NCBI GenBank assembly: GCA_030059675.1
Contig: JANVYQ010000001.1
Coordinates: 62,001-126,000 of the forward strand
Direction: 5' to 3'
DNA length: 64,000 nt
From: Candidatus Pelearchaeum maunauluense
Lineage (GTDB): Archaea > Thermoproteota > Nitrososphaeria_A > Caldarchaeales > Caldarchaeaceae
A program made the translations under genes and the position numbers. This document shows, piece by piece, positions 7,497 to 15,949 of the stretch (position 1 is the first letter of the stretch; every line of letters begins with the position of its first letter). The notes beneath the pieces were generated by a model. That model ran no database searches. It worked only from the letters and a program-made list of their open reading frames with translations, and had not been told where the DNA came from.

Positions 7497-9275
7497 CTAT
7501 TCGAAGTCCATTACGTTGTATATCTCGCGGGGCATGTCTGGGCATCTCTTATCCATCCAGTATTTGCTCTGCTCGACCTGGGACTTTAGGAGCGCCTTAA
7601 ACTCTTCCATGGAGAGGTGTGTGGTTGGCTCAAGCTCTTTCAAGCGTTCCTGGCTTATTCCTGGGACTCCCGCCGGGATTAGGACTTTCTCGCCCCATAT
7701 TGGGTGGGGCTTCCACTTGACCGCGCCGCGTGTTGCTTGTAGGAGGAAGAGCTCGGTCTCCTCAATCGTAGGCCTAGTACCGCCCACCACCTTAAGTGAG
7801 CCATTAACCTCAACCAGCTCTGGCGTGGGAGACATTATCACCCTATCGCCCAGCTTAACCTCGCTCCACCTATACTTGGCCACTATCCTACCCGTGGTGT
7901 TTAGCTGGAAGACATCAATCGGGTCTCCCCTCTCATACCTCTTCCTCAGCAACTCATAAAACCTCACCACATGCGCCGTGTCCAAGACGCCCATGGTGAA
8001 CTCAGAGTACCGTGGGACGAATCGTACTTTTCCTATAAGCTCGCGCTCCTGCGCCAGGTGGCCGACGGTTCTCCCATCAGCCAAAACCTTCGCAGCGAAC
8101 GCGGGGTCTGCGAGCTTCACCCACGCGTAGTCGGTGAAGTAGCCAGGAGTTAGGAAGACAGCAGTGTTAAGCGGTGCTGTTGAGTCTATTTCACCGTCAA
8201 AGTATCCAGTGTCGTCTAGGTAGATTACTGAACGCGCGTTTTTGTTTTTGAGGCCGAAGTATTGGAAGAGTTCTCCCGCGAAGCTTGGGTTCCCATTCAT
8301 GTCAAATTCTGTGTTTTCATGCAGGGCGCGTGGGCTTATCGCCGCATTCCACATGGCTTCCTGTTCTGGTGTGAGGTCTTCAGTCTTCGTCCACGAGCCG
8401 CGCTCAGAGCCGTAGACCCGCTCCTCTCCAACAGCTATTATATCATCATTCCTTATGCGCTGCTCCTTCACGTAGTCAAGCGGGTTTATGCCAAACTCGC
8501 GGACATACTTCTCCACGCTGCTGGGGGTCCAGACATACATCCCATGCGTGGATTTTCCAGAGCCGGTGAGCCCCCAGATAGCCATGACGACGGTCTTCCA
8601 GTTGTTATCAACAGTTTTCACGCGGAACTCGCGGAGCGCTGCATGTTCGCCAGTGTAGCCGCGTTTGTATACGTGGTATATCCAGTGGGTTAGTGCTGCC
8701 TTCTTCACCTCTCCCTGGTATGATGAGGCTGTTATGATTGTGAAGTTATGGAATGGGAAGCGCATGACCATCAATAGCCTGTTAGTGTTTGGGATTATTG
8801 GATTACCTAGGTAGTGGGGTATCGCTATTATCTCTACGTCGGGCTCACCGTCAGGAGGCGCTGGGAAGACGAGCTGCCACCACCTATACGCTATATCTGG
8901 AAACTGCGGGTCTACATAGACGCGGGTATGCATCTGGACTGGGCCGCCTGGCTTGCCTACGTAGCCGTCAACCTTTATGAGCGGCCCCTGAGCCAAGACA
9001 TGCTCCAAAACCCTTAGCATGAGTATCTTATGCTCTCTGGTGAGCTGTGAGTTGTCCTCAATTATTACAGTGCTCGCGGCTGAGCGGCTCCATATATTAG
9101 ACGCCCAGCCCAGTGAGCCGTTCTTGTACTGTGTTGCGTATAGCTTGGCTCTGTCCAGCAGGTCTTTAGGGTTGTCCCATACCGCGCGGAGGCCAGCTTT
9201 CTCCTTTAGTTTGAGAATCCTATAGAATGTCTCCTTAAACCCCTCTATACTCATCTCATCAATATTTGGAATCAA
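7497..9275 (-). CDS. pckA: Phosphoenolpyruvate carboxykinase, ATP-type
   Basis: Interconverts oxaloacetate + ATP and PEP + CO2 + ADP, linking the C4 pool and gluconeogenesis. The 592-aa product has the kinase-1 P-loop GLTGSGKST at residues 235-243. It also has a metal-binding IYLDDTGYFDG segment and an acidic, aromatic-rich C-terminal half, in line with PEPCK-ATP. It is somewhat longer than the usual 530-540 aa, mainly by an N-terminal helical region. ATG 9275. With pyruvate phosphate dikinase (17.4-20 kb) and acetyl-CoA synthetase (20.1-22.1 kb) it forms a PEP/pyruvate/acetyl-CoA node. It stands alone between vapB and a glycosyltransferase. Confidence 0.9.
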   Translation of the reverse strand: MIPNIDEMSIEGFKETFYRILKLKEKAGLRAVWDNPKDLLDRAKLYATQYKNGSLGWASNIWSRSAASTVIIEDNSQLTREHKILMLRVLEHVLAQGPLIKVDGYVGKPGGPVQMHTRVYVDPQFPDIAYRWWQLVFPAPPDGEPDVEIIAIPHYLGNPIIPNTNRLLMVMRFPFHNFTIITASSYQGEVKKAALTHWIYHVYKRGYTGEHAALREFRVKTVDNNWKTVVMAIWGLTGSGKSTHGMYVWTPSSVEKYVREFGINPLDYVKEQRIRNDDIIAVGEERVYGSERGSWTKTEDLTPEQEAMWNAAISPRALHENTEFDMNGNPSFAGELFQYFGLKNKNARSVIYLDDTGYFDGEIDSTAPLNTAVFLTPGYFTDYAWVKLADPAFAAKVLADGRTVGHLAQERELIGKVRFVPRYSEFTMGVLDTAHVVRFYELLRKRYERGDPIDVFQLNTTGRIVAKYRWSEVKLGDRVIMSPTPELVEVNGSLKVVGGTRPTIEETELFLLQATRGAVKWKPHPIWGEKVLIPAGVPGISQERLKELEPTTHLSMEEFKALLKSQVEQSKYWMDKRCPDMPREIYNVMDFE

Positions 9276-9407
9276 TTTCTTAACCTCCCCGCTGGCGGCG
9301 TTGAGCCTGGTGTATTTTTAGACAAACACTCTCGGTAAGCGAAGGTTTTAACTATTGCTATTTCTCGCTATTGCTTCCTCACCAACATATCTAAAGGATA
9401 GTTAGTG

Positions 9408-10541
9408 TTAGTGGGTTAGTTTCTTGAGATTTTTTACTATCTGCGTGGTAAATCTCCGCGGACTGAACCTAGCTGCGAATCTGATGGAATTTCTACTCAG
9501 CCGCCGCCACTCCTTCTCTGGCAGGGTTAGGGTTTTCTCGATGTATTTTACCAGTTGCTCATCATTCCTTGCTATATAGCCTGTCTGCCTGTGGCGCATG
9601 ACCTCGCAGAGGCCTGCTGGGTATCTTACTATTACAGGGCATCCCTGGCTCATCGCCTCTATCGGCGCCATACCGAAGTGCTCACCTACTCTTGGATGGA
9701 CATAGACCTTGGCAGTGCGGTAGAGCTCCAGTAGCTTCTGGCCGGAGACCGTTCCCAGGAACTCGACACCATCAGGCTGGTCAAGCTCGCCGCGTAGCTC
9801 GTCAAAGTAATAGCTGTGGCGCGGGTCTGTATAGCCAGCCAATACGAGGCGCGCGTCGGGTATCTTCCTCCTTATACTCCTAAACCACCGTATAAGCTCC
9901 TTCTGCCGCTTCAACGGCACGGTACGCGCGATGTATATTACTGTATTCTCACGCTCGCCGTCGGGCTCTGGCTTATTCTCTATGAAGAACCTGCTTATCC
10001 GCGGATATACCACAACGGCATTACGCTTCCAGTGCTGCTTTATGGCGCGTTGTGTCAGCTTAGAGTTGCAGAAGAGAAGGTCAACGCAGTGCACCAGCTT
10101 ATCAGCCAGCATGGGGAACCTATACCGCTGGATATACTCGTTGAGATTTACATCCGATATCTCCTCGTCGTATGGGAAGTGGACGTAGACCGCTGTCTTT
10201 AGTGGGTGGGGTGTCATTTTCATGAGCGCCGCGTAGGCTGTCTCCTGTATCACTACCAGCGACGCGTCTGGTTTGAATTCGTCTATTGCTTTCTTCAGAG
10301 CCTTATAGTCTGATATGAGTCTATCGGCCAGCTCATCCCCAAGTAGCTGGATGCGGTCTATCCAGTAGAGCTTTATCTCATCACGCCGCGGGAACCAGCT
10401 CTCCTCCATAGACGCCGTTACCAGCCCTACTTCATGCCCCATCTCAAGCAGCTCTGACACTAGGATACTCGTCATCCTCTCCGAGCCGCCCAGCATGTCC
10501 AGGTGAGGATGAGCCAGCAGTAGCTTCATAGGCTTACTCAC
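9408..10541 (-). CDS. Glycosyltransferase family 4, ALG2/ALG11-like
   Basis: A 377-aa GT-B fold enzyme, probably a cytosolic-face mannosyl- or glucosyltransferase acting on lipid-linked sugars or glycoproteins. N-terminal signature: AHPHLDMLGGSERM. The acceptor domain follows, then the donor-binding domain with VIYIARTVPLKRQKELI, FLGTVSGQKLLELYRTA and the E(x7)E region HFGMAPIEAMSQGCPVIV. No membrane segment. The degraded gene at 29.9-31.0 kb is of the same type. Monocistronic. Confidence 0.88.
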   Translation of the reverse strand: MSKPMKLLLAHPHLDMLGGSERMTSILVSELLEMGHEVGLVTASMEESWFPRRDEIKLYWIDRIQLLGDELADRLISDYKALKKAIDEFKPDASLVVIQETAYAALMKMTPHPLKTAVYVHFPYDEEISDVNLNEYIQRYRFPMLADKLVHCVDLLFCNSKLTQRAIKQHWKRNAVVVYPRISRFFIENKPEPDGERENTVIYIARTVPLKRQKELIRWFRSIRRKIPDARLVLAGYTDPRHSYYFDELRGELDQPDGVEFLGTVSGQKLLELYRTAKVYVHPRVGEHFGMAPIEAMSQGCPVIVRYPAGLCEVMRHRQTGYIARNDEQLVKYIEKTLTLPEKEWRRLSRNSIRFAARFSPRRFTTQIVKNLKKLTH

Positions 10542-10580
10542 ATCCGCACTGGTATTAGGTGTTAAGATTGTCCTTACCCA

Positions 10581-10592
10581 ATATAATTTTTA
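10581..10592 (+). promoter_or_regulatory. TATA box for the alcohol dehydrogenase
   Basis: ATATAATTTTTA lies about 31-42 bp before ATG 10623, consistent with a basal archaeal promoter and a very short leader. Confidence 0.5.
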
Positions 10593-10622
10593 AATTGTGT
10601 AGGCCTGGGCTTCTATGGCTTG

Positions 10623-11636
10623 ATGCGGGCTGTGTTTATGACTGGGTATGGGAGGCCGCTGGAGGTTAGGGAGATTGAGGCCCCCAGGCCTGGAGCTGGC
10701 GAGGTTCTGGTCAGGCTTGAGATGACGGGGGCGTGTTATAGGGATATCCTCACCGTGGAGGGGTTCTTCCCCAAGGCTAGGCCGCCGCTCATACTTGGCC
10801 ATGAGATAGCTGGCAGGATTGCTGAGCTGGGTGAGGGTGTGGAGGGCTTCACCAAAGGCGAGCGCGTGGTCTCACTAACATATACGTACTGCGGCCAGTG
10901 TAGAAACTGCAAGTCAGGCAGGGAGAACATCTGTAGGAACAGGCTCTGGTACGGCGAGGATATGGACGGCTCGTATGCTGAGTATATTCGCGTAAAGGCT
11001 GGTTCTCTGGTCAAAGTCCCCGACGAAGTGCCGCCAGAGGGCGCGGCAATAGCTGCGTGTGTAACGGGGATGCTCATCCACGCTTTCCAACGCGTGGCTA
11101 AGCTCTCTGAGAACGAGACTGTGCTGGTTACTGGAGCTGGCGGGGGTGTTGGGATACATGCCGTACAGATAGCCAGAGCATTGGGAGCGCGGGTAATAGC
11201 CTTGACAAGCTCCCCAAGCAAGGTTGAGCAGATATCAAAGGCTGGTGCTGATGAGGTTTTAGTTCTCAGCGACAGGGTGGGTGAGGAGATTAAGCGCCTC
11301 ACGGGCGGCGAGGGCGTTGACCTAGTTCTGGAATCCGTAGGCCAGCTAACGTTCAGCGTATCGTTAAGAGCCTTAGCGTGGGGTGGGCGCATAGTTAATG
11401 TGGGAAACGTTAGCGCGTCTTCCGTTGAGATTCCACTAGGTCTTGTAATACTCCGCGAGAATATGGTCTCTGGCTCTATAAGCAGCACCAAGAAGGATGT
11501 TGAGCAGGCGTTGGAGATGACGGCGCGGGGGTTGATAAGACCTATAGTCACCGTGCTCCCGCTGGAGAAGGCTCAGGAGGCACACGAGTTGATGAAACGC
11601 CGCGAGAGCGTGGGGAGAATGCTCTTCAAGCCCTAA
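10623..11636 (+). CDS. Zinc-dependent alcohol dehydrogenase family protein
   Basis: A 337-aa medium-chain dehydrogenase/reductase, NAD(P)-linked. The N-terminal catalytic domain carries the catalytic-zinc ligand motif GHEIAGRIAELGEGV and the four-cysteine structural zinc loop (CGQCRNCKSGRENIC, about residues 88-102). The Rossmann domain has GAGGGVGIHAVQIARALGA. A Cys near residue 37 (TGACYRDILTVEG) completes the catalytic site. ATG 10623 is chosen over an upstream TTG. Substrate unknown: acryloyl-CoA reductase, quinone reductase and general alcohol dehydrogenase are all possible relatives. It ends 3 bp from a converging CBS gene. Confidence 0.9.
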   Translation: MRAVFMTGYGRPLEVREIEAPRPGAGEVLVRLEMTGACYRDILTVEGFFPKARPPLILGHEIAGRIAELGEGVEGFTKGERVVSLTYTYCGQCRNCKSGRENICRNRLWYGEDMDGSYAEYIRVKAGSLVKVPDEVPPEGAAIAACVTGMLIHAFQRVAKLSENETVLVTGAGGGVGIHAVQIARALGARVIALTSSPSKVEQISKAGADEVLVLSDRVGEEIKRLTGGEGVDLVLESVGQLTFSVSLRALAWGGRIVNVGNVSASSVEIPLGLVILRENMVSGSISSTKKDVEQALEMTARGLIRPIVTVLPLEKAQEAHELMKRRESVGRMLFKP

Positions 11637-11638
11637 GC

Positions 11639-12052
11639 TTATGATTTACGCACATCATACCCAACTATCCTAAGCATCCAGCGAATCACATCCCTCTCAG
11701 TAACTATCCCAACGAGCCTCCCATTCTCAAGAACTGGAAGACGCCTTATACGATGCTCATGCATGAGCGTAAATGCTTTAAGTATGGGTGTGTCAGGTGT
11801 GCAGGTTATTAGAGGATTAGACATCACCTTCTTCACAGGCATGTTAAACAAATCTCTATACAAGACCAGCCCCCTCAATATATCCCGCTCAGTCAAGATA
11901 CCAACTGGAGAACCATCACGCACAACCACTACAGAGCCTATATCATGCTTGTTCATAACTTGCAGAGCATAGCTTATTGACGCGTCCTCGTCAACGCATA
12001 CGACTGGCGAGGACATGATGTCGCGGAGATAGCGCGGGAGGTCAATTATCAT
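11639..12052 (-). CDS. Tandem CBS-domain protein
   Basis: A 137-aa protein made only of two CBS motifs, residues 9-60 (VVCVDEDASISYALQVMNKHDIGSVVV) and 72-130 (LITCTPDTPILKAFTLMHEHRIRRLPVLENG). It forms a Bateman module that usually binds AMP, ATP or SAM and acts as an energy or ligand sensor. No attached catalytic domain. Convergent with the dehydrogenase. A second stand-alone pair is at 45.7-46.1 kb. Confidence 0.92.
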   Translation of the reverse strand: MIIDLPRYLRDIMSSPVVCVDEDASISYALQVMNKHDIGSVVVVRDGSPVGILTERDILRGLVLYRDLFNMPVKKVMSNPLITCTPDTPILKAFTLMHEHRIRRLPVLENGRLVGIVTERDVIRWMLRIVGYDVRKS

Positions 12053-12210
12053 ACGGATTACATAGATGGGTTGATGATATTAACCATAGTAGAGGAAGGC
12101 TACTATCCCTCTAAAGAGAAGATGACTAGCATCGTATCACATGCTTCTTCCGAAGAGCTTAGGCTATTATCGCTGGATTAGAATAACAATTACGGTTATT
12201 CTTCATCCAG

Positions 12211-12236
12211 GCTTAGGCCTTATGGTAAGGCCAAGC
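12211..12236. other. Strong hairpin upstream of the KaiC-like gene
   Basis: An inverted repeat gives an 11-bp stem (CTTAGGCCTTA against TAAGGCCAAG) with one bulged A and a 3-nt TGG loop. A second short dyad GAATAAC...GTTATTC lies just upstream (12181-12201). It falls in the 282-bp gap between the CBS gene (minus) and the KaiC-like gene (plus). It could be an operator or a structured RNA element. There is no T-tract, so a terminator is less likely. Confidence 0.4.
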
Positions 12237-12334
12237 TTATGATGTCTCGGATATTTCTGGAGTATTAGCCATGGTAGCTGTGTTGGTGTTTTCTTAAACT
12301 CTTTAACTATCGGCTCACATATTATACTTGTTGG

Positions 12335-13135
12335 ATGGCTGGCGCGGTTGAGCGGCTCTCCACGGGCGTTGCTGGGATAGACGCGATGCTTGAACGAGGA
12401 ATACCACGCGGCTTTCTGGTTGCTGTAACGGGGGAACCTGGATGCGGTAAGACGATATTCTCAATACACTTCATAAATCGCGGGATAGAGGAGAAGGATA
12501 AGTGCATCTACGTAACCACTGAGGAGTCGCGCGAGTCCATAGTGAAGCAGGCGGCTCAGTTTAACATGGATTTTGAGACGGCGGTAAAGGAGCGTAGCCT
12601 GATTATCATAGACGCCTTGATGGGGCGTGAGGATAGGTGGTCTCTTAACTCGCTTGATGTGGAGACTCTTGTGAGTAAGATTGTTGAAGCCAAGAAGGAG
12701 CTGGGATATGGGAGGGCTCGTGTAGTTGTTGACTCGCTCTCAGCATTCTGGCTGGACAAGCCAGCCATGGCTAGGCGCTACTCATACTACGTGAAGAAGG
12801 TTCTGTCAAAGTGGGACTTCACGATGCTGGCCATTAGCCAATATGCGATAACCACGTCAGACGCGTTCGGCTTCGGTATAGAGCATATAGCTGATGGTAT
12901 CATAAGGTTTAGGAGGGCTGTTAGGGATGGTGTTCTCAAGCGGTATATCCTAGTGGAGAAGATGCGCCAGACGAATCATAGTACGCGGGTGCATGAAATA
13001 GCGATAAAGCCAGGTGTGGGGCTGGTTGTTGAGGAGAAGTTAGAAGCTGGCCGTGAGGATTACTCTCTACCTTCTGAGGTTATGGGGAGGATTGTTGCTG
13101 CAAAGAAGAAGGCTGAGAGGTCGCTTCCTCCTTAG
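12335..13135 (+). CDS. KaiC/RadA-superfamily ATPase
   Basis: A 266-aa single RecA-like domain protein. Walker A GEPGCGKT is at about residues 30-37, followed by the KaiC-type segment YVTTEESRESIVKQAAQF, and Walker B is RVVVDSLSAFW. Archaeal single-domain KaiC-like proteins include ArlH (archaellum) and uncharacterised ATPases. There are no motility genes nearby, so a specific role cannot be assigned. The 3' end overlaps the converging membrane gene by 56 bp. Confidence 0.88.
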   Translation: MAGAVERLSTGVAGIDAMLERGIPRGFLVAVTGEPGCGKTIFSIHFINRGIEEKDKCIYVTTEESRESIVKQAAQFNMDFETAVKERSLIIIDALMGREDRWSLNSLDVETLVSKIVEAKKELGYGRARVVVDSLSAFWLDKPAMARRYSYYVKKVLSKWDFTMLAISQYAITTSDAFGFGIEHIADGIIRFRRAVRDGVLKRYILVEKMRQTNHSTRVHEIAIKPGVGLVVEEKLEAGREDYSLPSEVMGRIVAAKKKAERSLPP

Positions 13136-13523
13136 GATGCTCTTTACCAGCCTCAGAGGCGGTAGTCGCTGCGGGTTTTGATATCCTCGCCACTACTTGG
13201 AGAACTATGGCGGCAACTACAGCACCCCATAGGATATAGCCGTCTAAGCCAAAACCACCAGCGAGGCTGGGAGCGGTCATCATAATGAGCGTGAGCAGCA
13301 CCATTCCAGCCACTCCGAGTATGCCGCATATTCTTGCATAGCTTCCTAGGATACCAGCTATAGCCAAGAGCGCGGACGAGGCTATAATCAGTATAGCGGT
13401 CATCCCAGCGGAGACGCCGCCAGCTCTAAACGCGCCCATCCCAGCGTCGGAGAGAACCAGCGAGTAAAGAGAGTAGCTTGAGCCACTCCATATTGGAAGG
13501 TTGAACAAAGCTATGAGAAGCAC
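13080..13523 (-). CDS. Four-helix membrane protein with polar C-terminal tail
   Basis: A 147-aa protein with about four transmembrane segments (first at the N-terminus, then about residues 42-62, 66-84, 93-112) and a charged, Gln/Pro-rich cytosolic tail of about 35 residues. No family recognised. GTG 13523 is the first standard start, but the frame stays open to 13580 and the extra residues (TLGARITILAGTAIGF) extend the first membrane helix in a believable way, so the true N-terminus may lie upstream. The 3' end overlaps the KaiC-like gene antisense by 56 bp. Confidence 0.6.
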   Translation of the reverse strand: MLLIALFNLPIWSGSSYSLYSLVLSDAGMGAFRAGGVSAGMTAILIIASSALLAIAGILGSYARICGILGVAGMVLLTLIMMTAPSLAGGFGLDGYILWGAVVAAIVLQVVARISKPAATTASEAGKEHPKEEATSQPSSLQQQSSP

Positions 13524-13690
13524 GAAGCCTATAGCAGTACCAGCGAGTATCGTTATACGCGCACCGAGCGTAATGCGGTTCTATAGCAATCCTAGATAAA
13601 TCTTTAAAGACGACTCATAACGTATTAACAATCTGCCTGATTTTTATGAAGTCTTTTTATTAGCGCTTCTGCATAAATCATGATTTAAGC

Positions 13691-14692
13691 ATGAGGACGC
13701 TGCTTCTCACGCATTCCGACGTTAAGAAAGTTCTCTCGGACATGGGGCGTGTTATTGAGGTTGTGGAGACAGCGTTTAGGGATAAGGGGCTTGGGAAGGT
13801 TCAGATGCCAGCTAAGGTGTATCTAAACTTCAGCAAATACAACGGCGACCTACGTGCCATGCCATCATACCTGGAGAGCCTAGACATAGCCGCCGTAAAG
13901 ATAGTAAATTCACACCCAGACAACAGGAAGCTACACGGCCTCCCCACAGTAATGGCCGTTTTGACACTCGTTGACCCGCGCACAGGGTTCCCACTAGCCA
14001 TAATGGACGGGACGTTCCTCACGAGCATGCGCACAGGCGCGGCTGGCGGTGTTGCGGCAAAATACCTCGCCAACCCAAAGCCGCGGACAGTAGCCATGAT
14101 AGGCGCTGGGACACAGGCACGCACACAACTAAACGCCCTCATGACAGTATTCAAAACCATAGAGACGGTCAAGGTTTACGACATCTCACAAGCAGCGGCG
14201 CGCTCATACATAGATGAGATGAGCAGACAGTATTCAGGCGTGGATTTCATCATGGCCGAGAATCCCTCAGAGGCAGTGAAGTCAGCTGACATAATCACCA
14301 CAACAACACCATCCAAGTCTCCCATAGTGAGTGCATCAGCGGTTGAGGAGGGGATGCACTTCAACTGCATAGGAGCAGACGCCCCAGGAAAAGAAGAGCT
14401 AGACCCAGAGATACTGAAGAGAGCCAAGATAGTGGTAGATGATTTTGAGCAGGGAATCCACGGGGGAGAGGTTAACGTCCCGATATCCAGGGGGATCATA
14501 AGACGCGAAGACATCTATGGAGAGCTTGGCGAGATAATAGCTGGGCTGAAGGCTGGAAGAGAGAAGGAAAACGAGATAACAGTGTTCACCTCAACTGGCT
14601 TGGCTATACAAGACGCTGTTACAGCCAAGCTGGTCTACGACCTGGCCCGCGAGCAGAATATAGGAATGACCTTGGATATTGTTGGAGTGTAG
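13691..14692 (+). CDS. Ornithine cyclodeaminase/mu-crystallin family (alanine dehydrogenase-like)
   Basis: A 333-aa NAD(P)-dependent enzyme. The substrate-binding N-terminal part has VKIVNSHPDN and the Rossmann nucleotide motif is GAGTQARTQL at about residue 137. MDGTFLTSMRTGAAGG is the family hallmark, with a catalytic Asp in IGADAPGKEEL. Archaeal members with this pattern include the Archaeoglobus alanine dehydrogenase, so L-alanine/pyruvate interconversion is at least as likely as proline formation from ornithine. Monocistronic. It is followed by a gene remnant. Confidence 0.88.
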   Translation: MRTLLLTHSDVKKVLSDMGRVIEVVETAFRDKGLGKVQMPAKVYLNFSKYNGDLRAMPSYLESLDIAAVKIVNSHPDNRKLHGLPTVMAVLTLVDPRTGFPLAIMDGTFLTSMRTGAAGGVAAKYLANPKPRTVAMIGAGTQARTQLNALMTVFKTIETVKVYDISQAAARSYIDEMSRQYSGVDFIMAENPSEAVKSADIITTTTPSKSPIVSASAVEEGMHFNCIGADAPGKEELDPEILKRAKIVVDDFEQGIHGGEVNVPISRGIIRREDIYGELGEIIAGLKAGREKENEITVFTSTGLAIQDAVTAKLVYDLAREQNIGMTLDIVGV

Positions 14693-14736
14693 AATTGTGT
14701 ATGAATTGGAAATGTTTTGGGAATTAGGTTAAATCT

Positions 14737-14758
14737 CCAACCCAATAATGGGAGTTGG
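14737..14758 (+). terminator. Short hairpin after the ornithine cyclodeaminase-like gene
   Basis: CCAACCC...GGGAGTTGG forms a 7-bp stem with one bulge, 45 bp after the stop codon. There is no strong T-run, so it may simply be an mRNA 3'-end structure. GGGAGTTGG recurs at 14801-14809. Confidence 0.25.
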
Positions 14759-14805
14759 CTGAAGGCTAATTACTGCATGGCGCAGCTGCTACAGGTGATT
14801 GGGAG

Positions 14806-15519
14806 TTGGTGACGGAGCTGCGGGGAGGGCTAGTTGCTGGCATAACCGCTGGCGCAGTAGCTATAGCGCTCTCATACGCTCTACGCATGACATTCTGCGC
14901 TGTTTTCCTCCCAGAGATAGCAGCACAGACATTATTCACACTAACACCAAGCGAGATTGAATCTCAGCTAGTAACATCACTAGGATACTTAGCAAAATAC
15001 TCAGCGATAGCGGGATCCGTAATAGTTAATCTCATAATCTAAGGCCTTCTGGGTAGGTTCTTAATCGGCGTTTCAAGTAGTGTTGATACACGATTCGAGA
15101 ATCTGAAGCCACTAATTTACTCCACCGCTTCATTCCTGCTATTCTTCACAATAGCGCTGGTTCTTATCGGCTTAACCGAGATTATCACAACACCAGCCGA
15201 CACGGCAACCATAGCTCTACAAATGATAATCCCCAACATAGCTTATGGCTACCTACTGCACGGAGCCGCGACGCTACAAGCAAAGCCGCGTAGAATAGTG
15301 TGCGAGGCGAGGCTCGGCCAGGAGGCCAGCTACCGTAGGAGGCTTTTCATAAAAACCGCGCCGATAACAGTTGTGGCAGCTACGCTGGCCGTATATAGCT
15401 TAGCGACACTTCTCGCATCACGGCAACCCAACAAAACTGTGGGAAACATATAAGCGCAGCAAGGCGACGATTTATTCAAAACACCCATAGTATCTAAAAT
15501 CGCTGAGTATGAGGTAATT
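14806..15519 (+). pseudogene. Remnant of a membrane protein, probably a membrane-anchored molybdopterin oxidoreductase
   Basis: One reading frame encodes about five hydrophobic segments but is stopped by TAA at 15040-15042. It resumes in the same frame for 136 residues (GLLGRFLIGVSSSVDTRFEN...), is stopped again by TAA at 15451-15453, and continues with QGDDLFKTPIVSKIAEYEV before similarity to anything coherent ends near 15519. A membrane domain followed by a basic RRRLFIK linker and an EYEV-like strand resembles the start of sulfite-oxidase-type molybdopterin proteins with an N-terminal membrane anchor. The catalytic part is missing. Start TTG 14806 or GTG 14809. The family call is tentative; two in-frame stops and 3' truncation are directly visible. 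Confidence 0.65.
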
Positions 15520-15539
15520 CTACGGTTGGGTTCGGCTGG

Positions 15540-15758
15540 TTTTTGTACGACTTGTCTGGCATTGGCTGGCTGTGGGGGTGATTTTAGCTGCTCTACAAAC
15601 CGCTTTAGTGTCTCCTCATCAGCTTGTGCGAATATGGCTACCGAGCCGTCTGGCATGTTCTCCACATATCCAGAGACACCAAGCTCATGAGCTAGCTCCA
15701 GCACATAGCGCCTATACCCAACACGCTGTACACCGCCCAAGACGCGGATAGTAAGAGC
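15540..15758 (-). pseudogene. Acylphosphatase-like gene fragment
   Basis: The minus-strand frame reads LTIRVLGGVQRVGYRRYV then SGYVENMPDGSVAIFAQADEE. This is the acylphosphatase core, with the conserved Arg of the GxVQxVGxR loop and the catalytic Asn (in YVENMPDG). A TGA precedes the frame at 15759-15761 with no good start codon (first is TTG 15740), and after about 70 residues the frame runs into sequence antisense to the neighbouring remnant. The paralogous domain at 52.4 kb is intact. I read this as a truncated, probably dead gene; a short functional protein from TTG 15740 is less likely. Confidence 0.6.
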
Positions 15759-15812
15759 TCACAACAAACCAGCAATAGAACAACACTACAACCTATATAG
15801 CGTTGTCGTTGG

Positions 15813-15913
15813 TGGGGCCGCCCGGATTTGAACCGGGGACCTCGCGGGCCTTAGCTCCCCCTCTCTATCTGTGGGCCGAGCCGCGTATCATAGCCATGCT
15901 AGACCACGGCCCC
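15813..15913 (-). tRNA. tRNA-Pro(CGG) with a 26-nt intron
   Basis: The acceptor stem is GGGGCCG/CGGCCCC and the T arm contains GGTTCAAATCC. The anticodon stem is CGCGG/CCGCG with loop C-T-CGG-G-C once a 26-nt insert (about 15850-15875) is removed. CCA is encoded at 15812-15810. The body is nearly identical to the intronless tRNA-Pro(TGG) at 59.8 kb, which defines the intron. The junction falls next to position 36/37 rather than at the usual 37/38, although a one-base sliding ambiguity exists because G flanks both ends. Confidence 0.93.
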
Positions 15914-15949
15914 TGATATGCGTTGATGTCTTCTGGTATATTTGTTTGA

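Noticed and set aside
10736..11551. 271-aa minus-strand ORF over the alcohol dehydrogenase
   Set aside because: Antisense shadow of a complete enzyme, low-complexity Ser/Thr/Pro composition.
12335..13135. Circadian clock KaiC or archaellum ArlH
   Set aside because: Only one RecA-like domain and no kaiA/kaiB or archaellum genes nearby.
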